This document shows positions 46,601-59,619 of a DNA stretch of 64,000 nt, piece after piece (positions within the stretch are counted from its first letter, which is position 1; every line of letters begins with the position of its first letter). The notes below the pieces were generated by a model. It had not been told where the DNA came from. It did not search any database and saw only the letters and a program-made list of their open reading frames with translations. A program made the translations under genes and the position numbers. The DNA is taken from assembly GCA_036873755.1 (NCBI GenBank), contig JAVTVY010039180.1, forward strand, positions 1-64,000, in the 5' to 3' direction. Origin of the DNA: Hanleya hanleyi. Lineage: Eukaryota; Mollusca; Polyplacophora; Lepidopleurida; Hanleyidae.

Positions 46601-49600
46601 AGAGCTATGATGGAAATACTCTGACAACTCGTATATTGGTAATTTGTGAGCTGTTTCGCTGTGACAACTCGTAGACTTGGAATTGGTGAGCTGTATCGTC
46701 GTCAGATGTAAATGACTGCATTTAACACAAAAGACTAGTCTGTAAGGCCCGATGTCGACCCAGCATCAACTTCCCACAAATGCCAACATATATCAAAGAC
46801 CAAAGGGTCTGTACAGGGGGCGGGCCTCGGGGACGAAACGTCCACCAGCAGAATCTCGCCATATACAGGAAAAAATTGCAACACATAAAAGGGAAGTGGG
46901 AAGAGGTGCCGACATGCAGACTGCGTCACATGACTTCACAGAATAGTTTTCTGGTTAACCTGTTCTAAAGCACATACCAAGAATCTAACGATTCGTGATA
47001 TGTGTTGTATCTCAAGTATGCTTCTATTGTATCTGTTCATGTGGCAACTTGGATGATATGACCACACGGACCCTAGCACCGCCTTAAGCGGTATTAGATA
47101 CAAATCTAGAGAGCTATGATGGAAATACTCTGCCAACTCGTATATTGGTAATTTGTGAGCTGTTTCGCTGTGACAACTCGTAGACTTGGGATTGGTGAGC
47201 TGTATCGTCGTCAGATGTAAATGATGGCATTTAACACAAAAGACTAGTCTGTAAGGCCCGATGTCGACCCAGCATCAACTTCCCACAAATGCCAACATAT
47301 ATCAAAGACCAAGGGGTCTGTACAGGGGGCGGGCCTCGGGGACGAAACGTCCACCAGCAGAATCTCGCCATATACAGGAAAAAATTACAACACATATAAG
47401 GGAAGTGGGAAGAGGTGCCGACATACTGACTGCGTCACATGACTTCACAGAATAGTCTTCTGGTTAACCTATTCTAAAGCACATACCAAGAATCTAAAGA
47501 TTCGTGATATGTGTTGTATCTCAGGTACGCTTTTATTGTATCTGTTCATGTGGCAACTTGGATGATATGACCACACGGCCCCTAGCACCGGCATAAGCGG
47601 TATTAGATAGGCCTACAGATCTAGAGAGCTATGATGGAAATACTCTGACAACTCGTATATTGGTAATTGCTGAGCTGTTTCGCTGTGACAACTCGTAGAC
47701 TTGGAATTGGTGAGCTGTACCGTCGTCAGATGTAAATGACGGCATTTAGCACAAAAGACTAGTCTGTAAGGCCCGATGTCGACCCAGCATCAAATTCCCA
47801 CAAATGCCAACATATATCAAAGACCAAGGGGTCTGTACAGGGGGCGGGCCTCGGGGACGAAACGTCCACCAGCAGAATCTCGCCATATACAGGAAAAAAT
47901 TACAACACATATAAGGGAAGTGGGAAGAGGTGCCGACATACTGACTGCGTCACATGACTTCACAGAATAGTTTTCTGGTTAAACTGCTCTAAAGCACATA
48001 CCAAGAATCTAACGATTCGTGATATGTGTTGTATCTCAGGTACGCTTTTATTGTACCTGTTCATGTGGCAACTTGAATGATATGACCACGGCCCCTAGCA
48101 CCGGCATAAGCGGTATTAGATACAAATCTAGAGAGCTATGATGGAAATGCTCTAACAACTCGTATACTGGTAATTGGTGAGCTGTTTCGCTGTGACAACT
48201 CGTACATTGGAGATTGGTGAGCTGTATCGTCATCAGATGTAAATGACGGCATTTAACACAAAAGACTAGTCTGTAAGGCCCGATGTCGACCCAGCATCAA
48301 CTTCCCACAAATGCCAGCATATATCAAAGACCAAAAGGTCTGTACAGGGGGCGGGCCTCGGGGACGAAACGTCCACCAGCAGAATCTCGCCATATACAGG
48401 GAAAAATTACAACACATATAAGGGAAGTGGGAAGAGGTGCCGACATACTGACTGCGTCACATGACTTCACAGAATAGTCTTCTAGTTAACCTATTCTAAA
48501 GCACATACCAAGAATCTGACGATTCGTGATATGTGTTGTATCTCAGGTACGCTTTTATTGTACCTGTTCATGTGGCAACTTGGATGATATGACCACTCGG
48601 CCCCTAGCACCGGCATTAGATACAAATCTAGAGAGCTATGATGGAAATACTCTGACAACTCGTATACTGGTAATTGATGAGCTGTTTCGCTGTGACAACT
48701 CGTACATTGGAGATTGGTGAGCTGTATCGTCGTCAGATGTAAATGACGGCATTTAACACAAAAGACTAGTCTGTAATGCCCGATGTCGACCCAGAATCAA
48801 CTTCCCACAAGTGCCAACATATATCAAAGACCAAAAGGTCTGTACAGGGGGCAGGCCTCGGGGACGAAACGTCCACCAGCAGAATCTCGCCATATACAGG
48901 AAAAAATTACAACACATATAAGGGAAGTGGGAAGAGGTGCCGACATACTGACTGCGTCACATGACTTCACAGAATAGTTCTCTGGTTAACCTATTCTAAA
49001 GCACATACCAAGAATCTAACGATTCGTGATATGTGTTGTATCTCAGGTACGCTTTTATTGTATCTGTTCATGTGGCAACTTGGATGATATGACCACACGG
49101 CCCCTAGCACCGGCATAAGCGGTATTAGATAGGCCTACAAATCTAGAGAGCTATGATGGAAATACTCTGACAACTCGTATATTGGTAATTTGTGAGCTGT
49201 TTCGCTGTGACAACTCGTAGACTTGGAATTGGTGAGCTGTATCGTCGTCAGATGTAAATGACGGCATTTAACACAAAAGACTAGTCGGTAAGGCCCGATG
49301 GCGACCCAGCATCAACTTCCCACAAGTGCCAACATATATCAAAGACCAAAGGGTCTGTACAGGGGGCGGGCCTCGGGGACGAAACGTCCACCAGCCGAAT
49401 CTCGCCATATACAGGAAAAAATTACAACACATATAAGGGAAGTGGGAAGGGGTGCCGACATGCTGACTGCGTCACATGACTTCACAGAATAGTTTTCTGG
49501 TTAAACTGTTCTAAAGCACATACCAAGAATCTAACGATTCTTGATATGTGTTGTATCTCAAGTATGCTTCTATTGTATCTGTTCATGTGGCAACTTGGAT

Positions 49601-52600
49601 GATATGACCACACGGCCCCTAGCACCGGCATAAGCGGTATTAGATACAAATCTAGAGAGCTATGATGGAAATACTCTGCCAACTCGTATATTGGTAATTT
49701 GTGAGCTGTTTCGCTGTGACAACTCGTAGACTTGGGATTGGCGAGCTGTATCGTCGTCAGATGTAAATGACGGCATTTAACACAAAAGACTAGTCTGTAA
49801 GGTCCGATGTCGACCCAGCATCAACTTCCCACAAATGCCAACATATATCAAAGACCAAAGGGTGTGTACAGGGGGCGGGCCTCGGTGACGAAACGTCCAC
49901 CAGCAGAATCTCGCCATATACAGGAAAAGATTACAACACATATAATGGAAGTGGGAAGAGGTGCCGACATACTGACTGCGTCACATGACTTCACAGAATA
50001 GTTTTCTGGTTAACCTGTTCTAAAGCACATACCAAGAATCTAACGATTCGTGATATGTGTTGTATCTCAGGTACGCTTTTATTGTATCTGTTCATGTGGC
50101 AACTTGGCTGATATGACCACACGGCCCCTAGCACCGGCATAAGCGGTATTAGATAGGCCTACAAATCTAGAGAGCTATGATGGAAATACTCTGACAACTC
50201 GTATATTGGTAATTGGTGAGCTGTTTCGCTGTGACAACTCGTACATTGGAGATTGGTGGGCTGTATCGTCGTCAGATGTAAATGACGGCATTTAACACAA
50301 AAGACTAGTCTGTAAGGCCCGATGTCGACCCAGCATCAACTTCCCACAAATGCCAACATATATCAAAGACCAAAGGGTCTGTACAGGGGGCGGGCCTTGG
50401 GGACGAAACGTCCACCAGCAGAATCTCGCCATATACAGGAAAAAATTACAACACATATAAGGGAAGTGGGAAGAGGTGCCGACATGCTGACTGCGTCACA
50501 TGACTTCACAGGATAGTTTTCTGGTTAACCTGTTCTAAAGCACATACCAAGAATCTAACGATTCGTGATATGTGTTGTATCTCAGGTATGCTTTTATTGT
50601 ATCTGTTCATGTGGCAACTTGGATGATATGACCACACGGCCCCTAGCACCGGCATAAGCGGTATTATATACAAATCTAGAGAGCTATGATGGAAATACTC
50701 TGACAACTCGTATATTGGTAATTTGTGAGCTGTTTCGCTGTGACAACTCGTAGACTTGGAATTGGTGAGCTGTATCGTCGTCAGATGTAAATGATGGCAT
50801 TTAACACAAAAGACTGGTCTGTAAGGCCCGATGTCGACCCAGCATCAACTTCCCACAAATGCCAACATATATCAACGACCAAAGGGTCTGTACAGGGGGC
50901 GGGCCTCGGGGACGAAACGTCCACCAGCAGAATCTCGCCATATACAGGAAAAAATTACAACACATAAAAGGGAAGTGGGAAGAGGTGCCGACATGCAGAC
51001 TGCGTCACATGACTTCACAGAATAGTTTTCTGATTAACCTGTTCTAAAGCACATACCAAGAATCTAACGATTCGTGATATGTGTTGTATCTCAAGTATGC
51101 TTCTATTGTATCTGTTCATGTGACAACTTGGATGATATGACCACACGGCCCCTAGCACCGGCATAAGCGGTATTAGATACAAATCTAGAGAGCTATGATG
51201 GAAATACTCTGCCAACTCGTATATTGGTAATTTGTGAGCTGTTTCGCTGTGACAACTCGTAGACTTGGGATTGGCGAGCTGTATCGTCGTCAGATGTAAA
51301 TGACGGCATTTAACACAAAAGACTAGTCTGTAAGGTCCGATGTCGACCCAGCATCAACTTCCCACAAATGCCAACATATATCAAAGACCAAAGGGTCTGT
51401 ACAGGGGGCGGGCCTCGGTGACGAAACGTCCACCAGCAGAATCTCGCCATATACAGGAAAAGATTACAACACATATAATGGAAGTGGGAAGAGGTGCCGA
51501 CATACTGACTGCGTCACATGAGTTCACAGAATAGTTTTCTGGTTAACCTGTTCTAAAGCACATACCAAGAATCTAACGATTCGTGATATGTGTTGTATCT
51601 CAGGTACGCTTTTATTGTATCTGTTCATGTGGCAACTTGGATGATATGACCACACGGCCCCTAGCACCGGCATAAGCGGTATTAGATACAAATCTAGAGA
51701 GCTATGATGAAAATGCTCTGACAACTCGTATATTGGTAATTGGTGAGCTGTTTCGCTGTGACATCTCGTACACTGGGAATTGGTGAGCTGTATCGTCGTC
51801 AGATGAAAATGACGGCATTTAACACAAAAGACTAGTCTGTAAGGCCCGATGTCGACCCAGCATCAACTTCCCACAAATGCCAACATATATCAAAGACCAG
51901 AAGGTCTGTACATGGGGCGGGCCTCGGGGACGAAACGTCCACCAGCAGAATCTCGCCATATACAGGAAAAAATTGCAACACATATAAGGGAAGTGGGAAG
52001 AGGTGCCGACATACTGACTGCGTCACATGACTTCACAGAATAGTCTTCTGGTTAACCTATTCTAAAGCACATACCAAGAATCTAACGATTCGTGATATGT
52101 GTTGTATCTCAGGTACGCTTTTATTGTATCTGTTCATGTGGCAACTTGGATGATATGACCACACAGCCCCTAGCACCGGCATAAGCGGTATTAGATAGGC
52201 CTACAAATCTAGAGAGCTATGATGGAAATACTCTGACAACTCGTATATTGGTAATTGCTGAGCTGTTTCGCTGTGACAACTCGTAGACTTGGAATTGGTG
52301 AGCTGTACCGTCGTCAGATGTAAATGACGGCATTTAGCACAAAAGACTAGTCTGTAAGGCCCGATGTCGACCCAGCATCAACTTCCCACAAATGCCAACA
52401 TATATCAAAGACCAAAAGGTCTGTACAGGGGGCGGGCCTCGGGGACGAAACGTCCACCAGCAGAATCTCGCCATATACAGGAAAGAATTACAACACATAT
52501 AAGGGAAGTGGGAAGAGGTGCCGACATACTGACTGCGTCACACGACTTCACAGAATAGCCTTCTGGTTAACCTATTCTAAAGCACATACCAAGAATCTAA

Positions 52601-55600
52601 CGATTCGTGATATGTGTTGTATCTCAGGTACGCTTTTATTGTACCTGTTCATGTGGCAACTTGGATGATATGACCACACGGCCCCTAGCACCGGCATAAG
52701 CGGTATTAGATACAAATCTAGAGAGCCATGATGGAAATGCTCTGACAACTCGTATACTGGTAATTGGTGAGCTGTTTCGCTGTGACAACTCGTACATTGG
52801 AGATTGGTGAGCTGTATCGTCGTCAGATGTAAATGACGGTATTTAACACAAAAGACTAGTCTGTAAGGCCCGATGTCGACCAAGCATCAACTTCCCACAA
52901 ATGCCAACATATATCAAAGACCAAAAGGTATGTACAGGGGGCGGGCCTCGGGGACGAAACGTCCATCAGCAGAATCTCGCCATATACAGGAAAAAATTAC
53001 AACACATATAAGTGAAGTGGGAAGAGGTGCCGACATACTGACTGCGTCACATGACTTCACAGAATAGTTTTCTGATTAACCTATTCTAAAGCACATACCA
53101 AGAATCTAACGATTCGTGATATGTGTTGTATCTCAGGTACGCTTTTATTGTACCTGTTCATGTGGCAACTTGGATGATATGACCACACGGCCCCTAGCAC
53201 CGGCATAAGCGGTATTAGATACAAATCTAGAGAGCTATCATGGAAATGCTCTGACAACTCGTATACTGGTAATTGGTGAGCTGTTTCACTGTGACAACTC
53301 GTACATTGGAGATTGGTGAGCTGTATCGTCGTCAGATGTAAATGACGGTATTTAACACAAAAGACTAGTCTGTAAGGCCCGATGTCGACCCAGCATCAAC
53401 TTCCCACAAATGCCAACATATATCAAAGACCAAAAGGTCTGTACAGGGGGCGGGCCTCGGGGACGAAACGTCCAGCAGCAGAATCTCGCCATATACAGGT
53501 AAAAATTACAACACATATAAGGGAAGTGGGAAGAGGTGCCGACATACTGACTGCGTCATAAGACTTCACAGAATAGTCTTCTGGTAAACCTATTCTAAAG
53601 CACATACCAAGAATCTAACGATTCGTGATATGTGTTGTATCTCAGGTACGCTTTTATTGCATCTGTTCATGTGGCAACATGGATGATATGACCACACGGC
53701 CCCTAGCACCGGCATAAGCGGTATTAGATACAAATCTAGAGAGCTATGATGGAAATGCTCTGACAACTCGTATATTGGTAATTGGTGAGCTGTTTCGCTG
53801 TGACAACTCGTACGCTGGGAATTGGTGAGCTGTATCGTCGTCAGATGAAAATGACGGCATTTAACAAAAAGACTAGTCTGTAAGGCCCGATGTCGACCCA
53901 GCATCAACTTCCCACAAATGCCAACATATATCAAAGACCAAAAGGTCTGTACAGGGGGCGGGCCTCGGGGACGAAACGTCCACCAGCAGAATCTCGCCAC
54001 ATACAGGAATAAATTACAACACATATACGGGAAGTGGGAAGAGGTGCCGACATACTGACTGCGTCACATGACTTCACAGAATAGTCTTCCGGTTAACCTA
54101 TTCTAAAGCACATACCAAGAATCTAACGATTCGTGATATGCGTTGTATCTCAGGTACGCTTTTGTTGTACCTGTTCATGTGGCAACTTGGATGATATGAC
54201 CACACGGCCCCTAGCACCGCCATAAGCGGTATTAGATACAAATCTAGAGAGCTATGATGGAAATACTCTGACAACTCGTATATTGGTAATTGGTGAGCTG
54301 TTTCGCTGTGACAACTCGTACATTGGAATTGGTGAGCTGTATCGTCGTCAGATGTAAATGACGGCATTTAACACAAAAGACTAGTCTGTAAGGCCCGATG
54401 TCGACCCAGCATCAACTTCCCACAAATGCCAACATATATCAAAGACCAAAGGGTCTGTACAGGGGGCGGGCCTCGGGGACGAAACGTCCACCAGCAGAAT
54501 CTAGCCATATACAGGAGAAAATTACAACACATATAAGGGAAGTGGGAAGAGGTGCCGACATACTGACTGCGTCACATGACTTCACAGAATAGTTTTCTGG
54601 TTAACCTGTTCTAAAGCACATACCAAGAATCTAAGGATTCGTGATATGTGTTGTATCTCAGTTATGCTTTTATTGTATCTGTTCATGTGGCAACTTGGAT
54701 GATATGACCACACGGCCCCTAGCACCGGCATAAGCGGTATTAGATACAAATCTAGAGAGCTATGATGGAAATACTCTGACAACTCGTATATTGGTAATTT
54801 GTGAGCTGTTTCGCTGTGACAACTCGTAGACTTGGGATTGGTGAGCTGTATCGTCGTCAGATGTAAATGACGGCATTTAACACAAAAGACTAGTCTGTAA
54901 GGCCCGATGTCGACCCAGCATCAACTTCCCACAAATGCCAACATATATCAAAGACCAAAGGGTCTGTACAGGGGGCGGGCCTCGGTGACGAAACGTCCAG
55001 CAGCAGAATCTCGCCATATACAGGAAAAAATTACAACACATATAATGGAAGTGGGAAGAGGTGCCGACATACTGACTGCGTCACATGACTTCACAGAATA
55101 GTTTTCTGGTTAACCTGTTCTAAAGCACATACCAAGAATCTAACGATTCGTGATATGTGTTGTATCTCAGGTACGCTTTTATTGTATCTGTTCATGTGGC
55201 AACTTGGATGATATGACCACACGGCCCCTAGCACCGGCATAAGCGGTATTAGATACTAATCTAGAGAGCTATGATGGAAATACTCTGACATCTCGTATAT
55301 TGGTAATTTGTGAGCTGTTTCGCTGTGACAACTCGTAGGCTTGGGATTGGTGAGCTGTATCGTCGTCAGATGTAAATGACGGCATTTAACACAAAAGACT
55401 AGTCAGTAAGGCCCGATGTCGACCCAGCATCAACTTCCCACAAATGCCAACATATATCAAAGACCAAAGGGTCTGTACATGGGGCGGGCCTCGGGGACGA
55501 AACGTCCCCCAGCAGAATCTCGCCATATACAGGAAAAAATTACAACACATATAAGGGAAGTGGGAAGAGGTGCCGACATACTGACTGCGTTACATGAATT

Positions 55601-56627
55601 CACAGAATAGTTTTCTGGTTAGCCTGTTCTAAAGAACATACCAAGAATCTAACGATTCGTGATATGTGTTGTATCTCAGGTACGCTTTTATTGTATCTGT
55701 TCATGTGGCAACTTGGATGATATGACCACACGGCCCCTAGCACCGGCATAAGCGGTATTAGATAGGCCTACAAATCTAGAGAGCTATGATGGAAATACTC
55801 TGACAACTCGTATATTGGTAATTGGTGAGCTGTTTCGCTGTGATAACTCGTAGACTTGGAATTGGTGAGCTGTATCGTCGTCAGATGTAAATGACGGCAT
55901 TTAACACAAAAGACTAGTCTGTAAGGCCCGATGTCGACCCAGCATCAACTTCCCACAAATGCCAACATATATCAAAGACCAAGGGGTCTGTACAGGGGGC
56001 GGGCTTCGGGGACGAAACGTCCACCAGCAGAATCTCGCCATATACAGGAAAAAATTACAACACATATACGTGAAGTGGGAAGAGGTGCCGACATACTGAC
56101 TGCGTCACATGACTTCACAGTATAGTCTTCTGGTTAACCTGTTCTAAAGCACATACCAAGAATCTAACGATTCGTGATATGTGTTGTATCTCAGGTACGC
56201 TTTTATTGTATCTGTTCATGTGGCAACTTGGATGATATGACCACACGGTCCCCAGCACCGGCATAAGCGGTATTAGATACAAATCTAGAGAGCTATGATG
56301 GAAATACTCTGACAACTCGTATATTTAAATTGGTGAGCTGTTTCGCTGTGACAACTCGTAGACTTGGGACTGGTGAGCTGTATCGTCGTCAGATGTAAAT
56401 GACGGCATTTAACACAAAAGACTAGTCTGTAAGGCCCGATGTCGACCCAGCATCAACTTCCCACAAATGCCAACATATATCAAAGACCAAAGGGTCTGTA
56501 CAGGGGGCGGACCTCGGGGACGAAACGTCCACCAGCAGAATCTCGCCATATACAGGAAAAAATTACAACACATATAAGGGAAGTGGCAAGAGGTGCCGAC
56601 ATACTGACTGCGTCACATGACTTCACA
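34635..56627 (+). repeat. 22-kb satellite array, about 43 monomers of 509/515 bp
   Basis: The motif ATGTCGACCCAGCATCAAC (small variants) occurs 43 times, from 35019 to 56439, with spacings of 500-515 bp, mostly 509 or 515. The 6-bp difference is an AGGCCT insertion in eleven monomers. The array starts mid-monomer at ATTACAACAC and stops at TTCACA before a MITE. Each monomer has a 276-bp part, also found alone at 7604-7879, and a part of about 233 bp containing the ATGTCGACCC site. Short frames of 64 (plus) and 66-70 (minus) codons stay open in most copies but look incidental. Shared rare variants show block duplications of several monomers. Confidence 0.97.
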
Positions 56628-56908
56628 GAAGACCATTGCAAACAGTGTCGGAAAATATTTATTGTATTTTTTTACGATGTTAATTACACAGAATAAATTG
56701 CAAATAATGCATGGTATTCTGTGGTGGTCTTTTGCAATCATATCTAGGTGCGGTGACGTCACACTGCCTTAATACATATATTTCAAACTGTGTGTGCACT
56801 TTCCAATGCTCAATATAGAATACCATGCTTTATTGACAGTTTACTCTGTGTAATAAAATCGTACAAAATTACAATAAAAATTTCCCCACACTGTTTGCAA
56901 TGGTCTTC
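56628..56908. mobile_element. foldback MITE at the right edge of the array
   Basis: The ends GAAGACCATTGCAAACAGTG and its complement form inverted arms of about 90 bp (56628-56720 and 56816-56908). They pair throughout with small differences, leaving a central spacer of about 95 bp. There is no ORF. CA stands at both outer sides, too short to be a convincing target duplication. It interrupts or terminates the last satellite monomer after TTCACA. Confidence 0.85.
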
Positions 56909-56958
56909 CATTTAATGGAAACTTTACTTGAGGGTTTACGATGACTTTAAAAAACATT
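56909..56958 (-). repeat. right inverted flank of satellite array
   Basis: Includes AAACTTTACTTGAGGGTTTA and pairs with 34584-34632. It directly abuts the MITE, so array plus MITE are enclosed between the two inverted copies. Confidence 0.85.
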
Positions 56959-56959
56959 T

Positions 56960-58720
56960 GCTCAGAATTCTTGGTTCCCAATGGCATGACTTCTCAATCT
57001 GTATGGCTTTAAATCTTATAAACAATCTAACTTTGTACATGCCATTATAGAATTTTAGATTCTCAGATAAATGCCACATCCAATGACAAAAACATCTGAT
57101 GAATATTTAGTATTCATTTTACTAGTGAAACAGACCAGTAACCGTCTCTGGTGCCGATTTGTGTAATGGAAGTAAATTAAGAATCATGTTGCCCTGTTTC
57201 CACATTAGCTTCATGTATACCAGTCCTCATAATTCTGAGTAAGATGTTATATCTGTGCACATGTAAATATTCCTAATGGTTGCAGAAATATTGGTGTTCC
57301 TAATGAAAAATCTGTGTTGCAGGAATTTCATGTGAATAAGTTCTGCATATGTTATCAATTTACGCAAACTTAAAAATATGGACAGAGCTTGAAGTCCAAT
57401 AACTTTGCAATATGATATTAATCAGTTGTACTTGTACAATTGTAACATTATGTATGACGGAAAGCATAATCCGTCTGGGGAATGTTAGGTTCAGAAATAT
57501 GGTTAACAGATCAGCATGTTGTTGGCTATATTTCTGAATATCTGATACACTGATTAAAATCTATTCTGAAAAATCCATAATTTCATTTTCTGGAATACTG
57601 GTCAACTCATTACTGTGGTAACCATATATGAATCGATTTGTCATGTCCCATGAGTGACATCTAATTATTAGGAAATAATTGGTTGGTGCAAAATAATCAA
57701 TATCCCATTTGTAGCGAAAAACAAGATACCAGTTATGTGTCATGTTATCCAACTTGATTCCCGCTAGTCTTTTCATACTTCAATGATCACCAGGTGATAG
57801 AAATTGATAGGCGAGTCTTAAGTTTATGTGCTCCTTGTGCATGAATGGGGAAGTACTTGTTCTGCCATTGCTGGTAAATAATCACAACTACTGGTATTTT
57901 TGTCAAATTCTTCGTTGATGTATCGTACCTGTATTTTCCAGTTAAAAAGATTGTTCCCATCTAAAATCATATGAAGAGTTGCGCTGGGTACTACCCAACA
58001 TGAGATGCTCGTCGGGATAATTCTAGCACCCGGTGATCACCAGAGTGAAATGGCGAAAGCCGTAGCCCCAGATTTTTTGTCAGCTGATCATAAACATAGA
58101 TTTTATTAGTTCCCTTAATCAATTTTTAATCTACAGTAAGTAAGAAAAAGTGAAGGCTTGAACTGTTCCTTTTCCAATAACTCAAATGGGCCAGTGGGGA
58201 ATATTTTTCACTCATGTTTGACACTCGTACGTAACGATTTGTCAAATAAAAGTAAACGTAAATTGAGAATTATCTTTGCCGACTTCTTTATACCAGTACG
58301 GATACATTGTATGTTTAGTTGAATCAGAATATCTTGTTCAATAAATTATATAATGTAAAATCCATGTTGGTTATCTATGCATGAGATTGTTTCTCACTTG
58401 CCTAATAGTTTTATTTATTTTGACGCGTCCTTGTAAACAAGTTTGGGGAAGAATAGTTGTATGCTACATGTACATACAAGTATGAATTTTGTTTCAATAA
58501 CCAATAAATTTTCTCATTGACATTCAAATGGATAGTTAATTGAATTTTTTCTCTCTTCTTTTACAAGCTGAATAGTTATAGATGACGGTGCAATATTTAT
58601 TCTGGTATAGGCGGGTCTGAAATGATAGATTTGAAGCCAACCAAAAGATGGGTGTTCAGAAACAATAAGCCCACTTTTGATATTTAGTCATTCGAACTCG
58701 GGACCTTAATCATGTTGATT
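56960..58720. other. no recognisable gene
   Basis: AT-rich sequence. Open frames are at most 71 codons and carry no recognisable domains. I see no repeats shared with the rest of the window. Confidence 0.45.
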
Positions 58721-58722
58721 GG

Positions 58723-58760
58723 TAAATAATAATAATAATAATTCTTTATTGCAGACTCAA
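58723..58760 (-). repeat. (AAT)n tract, possible 3' tail of a minus-strand retroposon
   Basis: AATAATAATAATAATTCTTTATTGCAG on the plus strand reads on the minus strand as CAATAAAG followed by an ATT repeat. This is a common form of LINE/SINE 3' end. No coding remnant was found upstream on the minus strand. Confidence 0.35.
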
Positions 58761-59619
58761 ATGGAGAGATGGGGAAGCAGTAAAGTTTGGATTTGCCGAC
58801 ACTACATCACACTCAGAATGATTCTATTCTGTCCGTGACTTTGTTCACTTATGTACTGTTAATTAATTTGAATTATTATTCAGATGGAGTCAGTAAAGTC
58901 ACCATGTCCAAGTCGAGGGTCCTGTGAGATATCGCACCGTCTATTTTTCAACAAAAATCTGTCCTGCTTTGCCTTTCAGACTGATTGATGGCTGCTTCTC
59001 GTCGTTCACGAGCAGATGGAGAAATTGACCAAGTTCCTGGTTTACTGTTTGTTGCCTAGCCAGCGCAAAATGAAATCAAAAACTTTTTGGATTCCTCGCC
59101 AAGAACCTGGCGTGGTTGTTTTGTTTGTGGTCATGTGACCAACATCTGTGAAACTCGCCACATGAGCGCTGTTGCTGTAGCAACATGATGAACAACAACA
59201 ACACCTGGATTGAACACTCGAAATCATGAAAAATAAAGAGAATAAAATTCATAAGGACGCCACACGAAAGTCTGAGAAACAAAGGAACGTGTGAGCGTAA
59301 ATATAATCGTAGAAAATAAACAATAATCTCGCTCCACTGAGAATTCAGCAACGGGATTTCTCGTTTTCTGCCGAAGAAAATATGAAACAATGTCTGTGAC
59401 TATTTGACCAAACACATGGGTACCATTCGTGTCCGTTCCACCGTCTGTGACACATCTCATCGGACCGAAGTGGCGGTGAAAACATCATGCGCATATGTGA
59501 GGGGTACCCGAGTGGTGCCGACTGTGTAGGCCAACACAGTCGGTGATGATGCGGGGAAATTACGTGTGTACGTTATAATATATAGCAATAGTTCTCTCTG
59601 GAAATTGAAAATGAAACTT
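58761..59619. other. no recognisable gene
   Basis: Several overlapping minus-strand frames of 60-104 codons (59042-59717) lack recognisable domains or conserved patterns and look incidental. CAACAACAACA at 59190 is simple sequence. Confidence 0.4.

Noticed and set aside
34635..56627. CRISPR-like array
   Set aside because: The whole 509-bp unit is repeated with no unique spacers, and the rest of the window is eukaryotic transposon sequence.
34635..56627. Dozens of 64- and 66-codon frames as a protein family
   Set aside because: They occur on both strands at fixed monomer positions, overlap each other, and have no recognisable domain. Open frames in a young satellite are expected.
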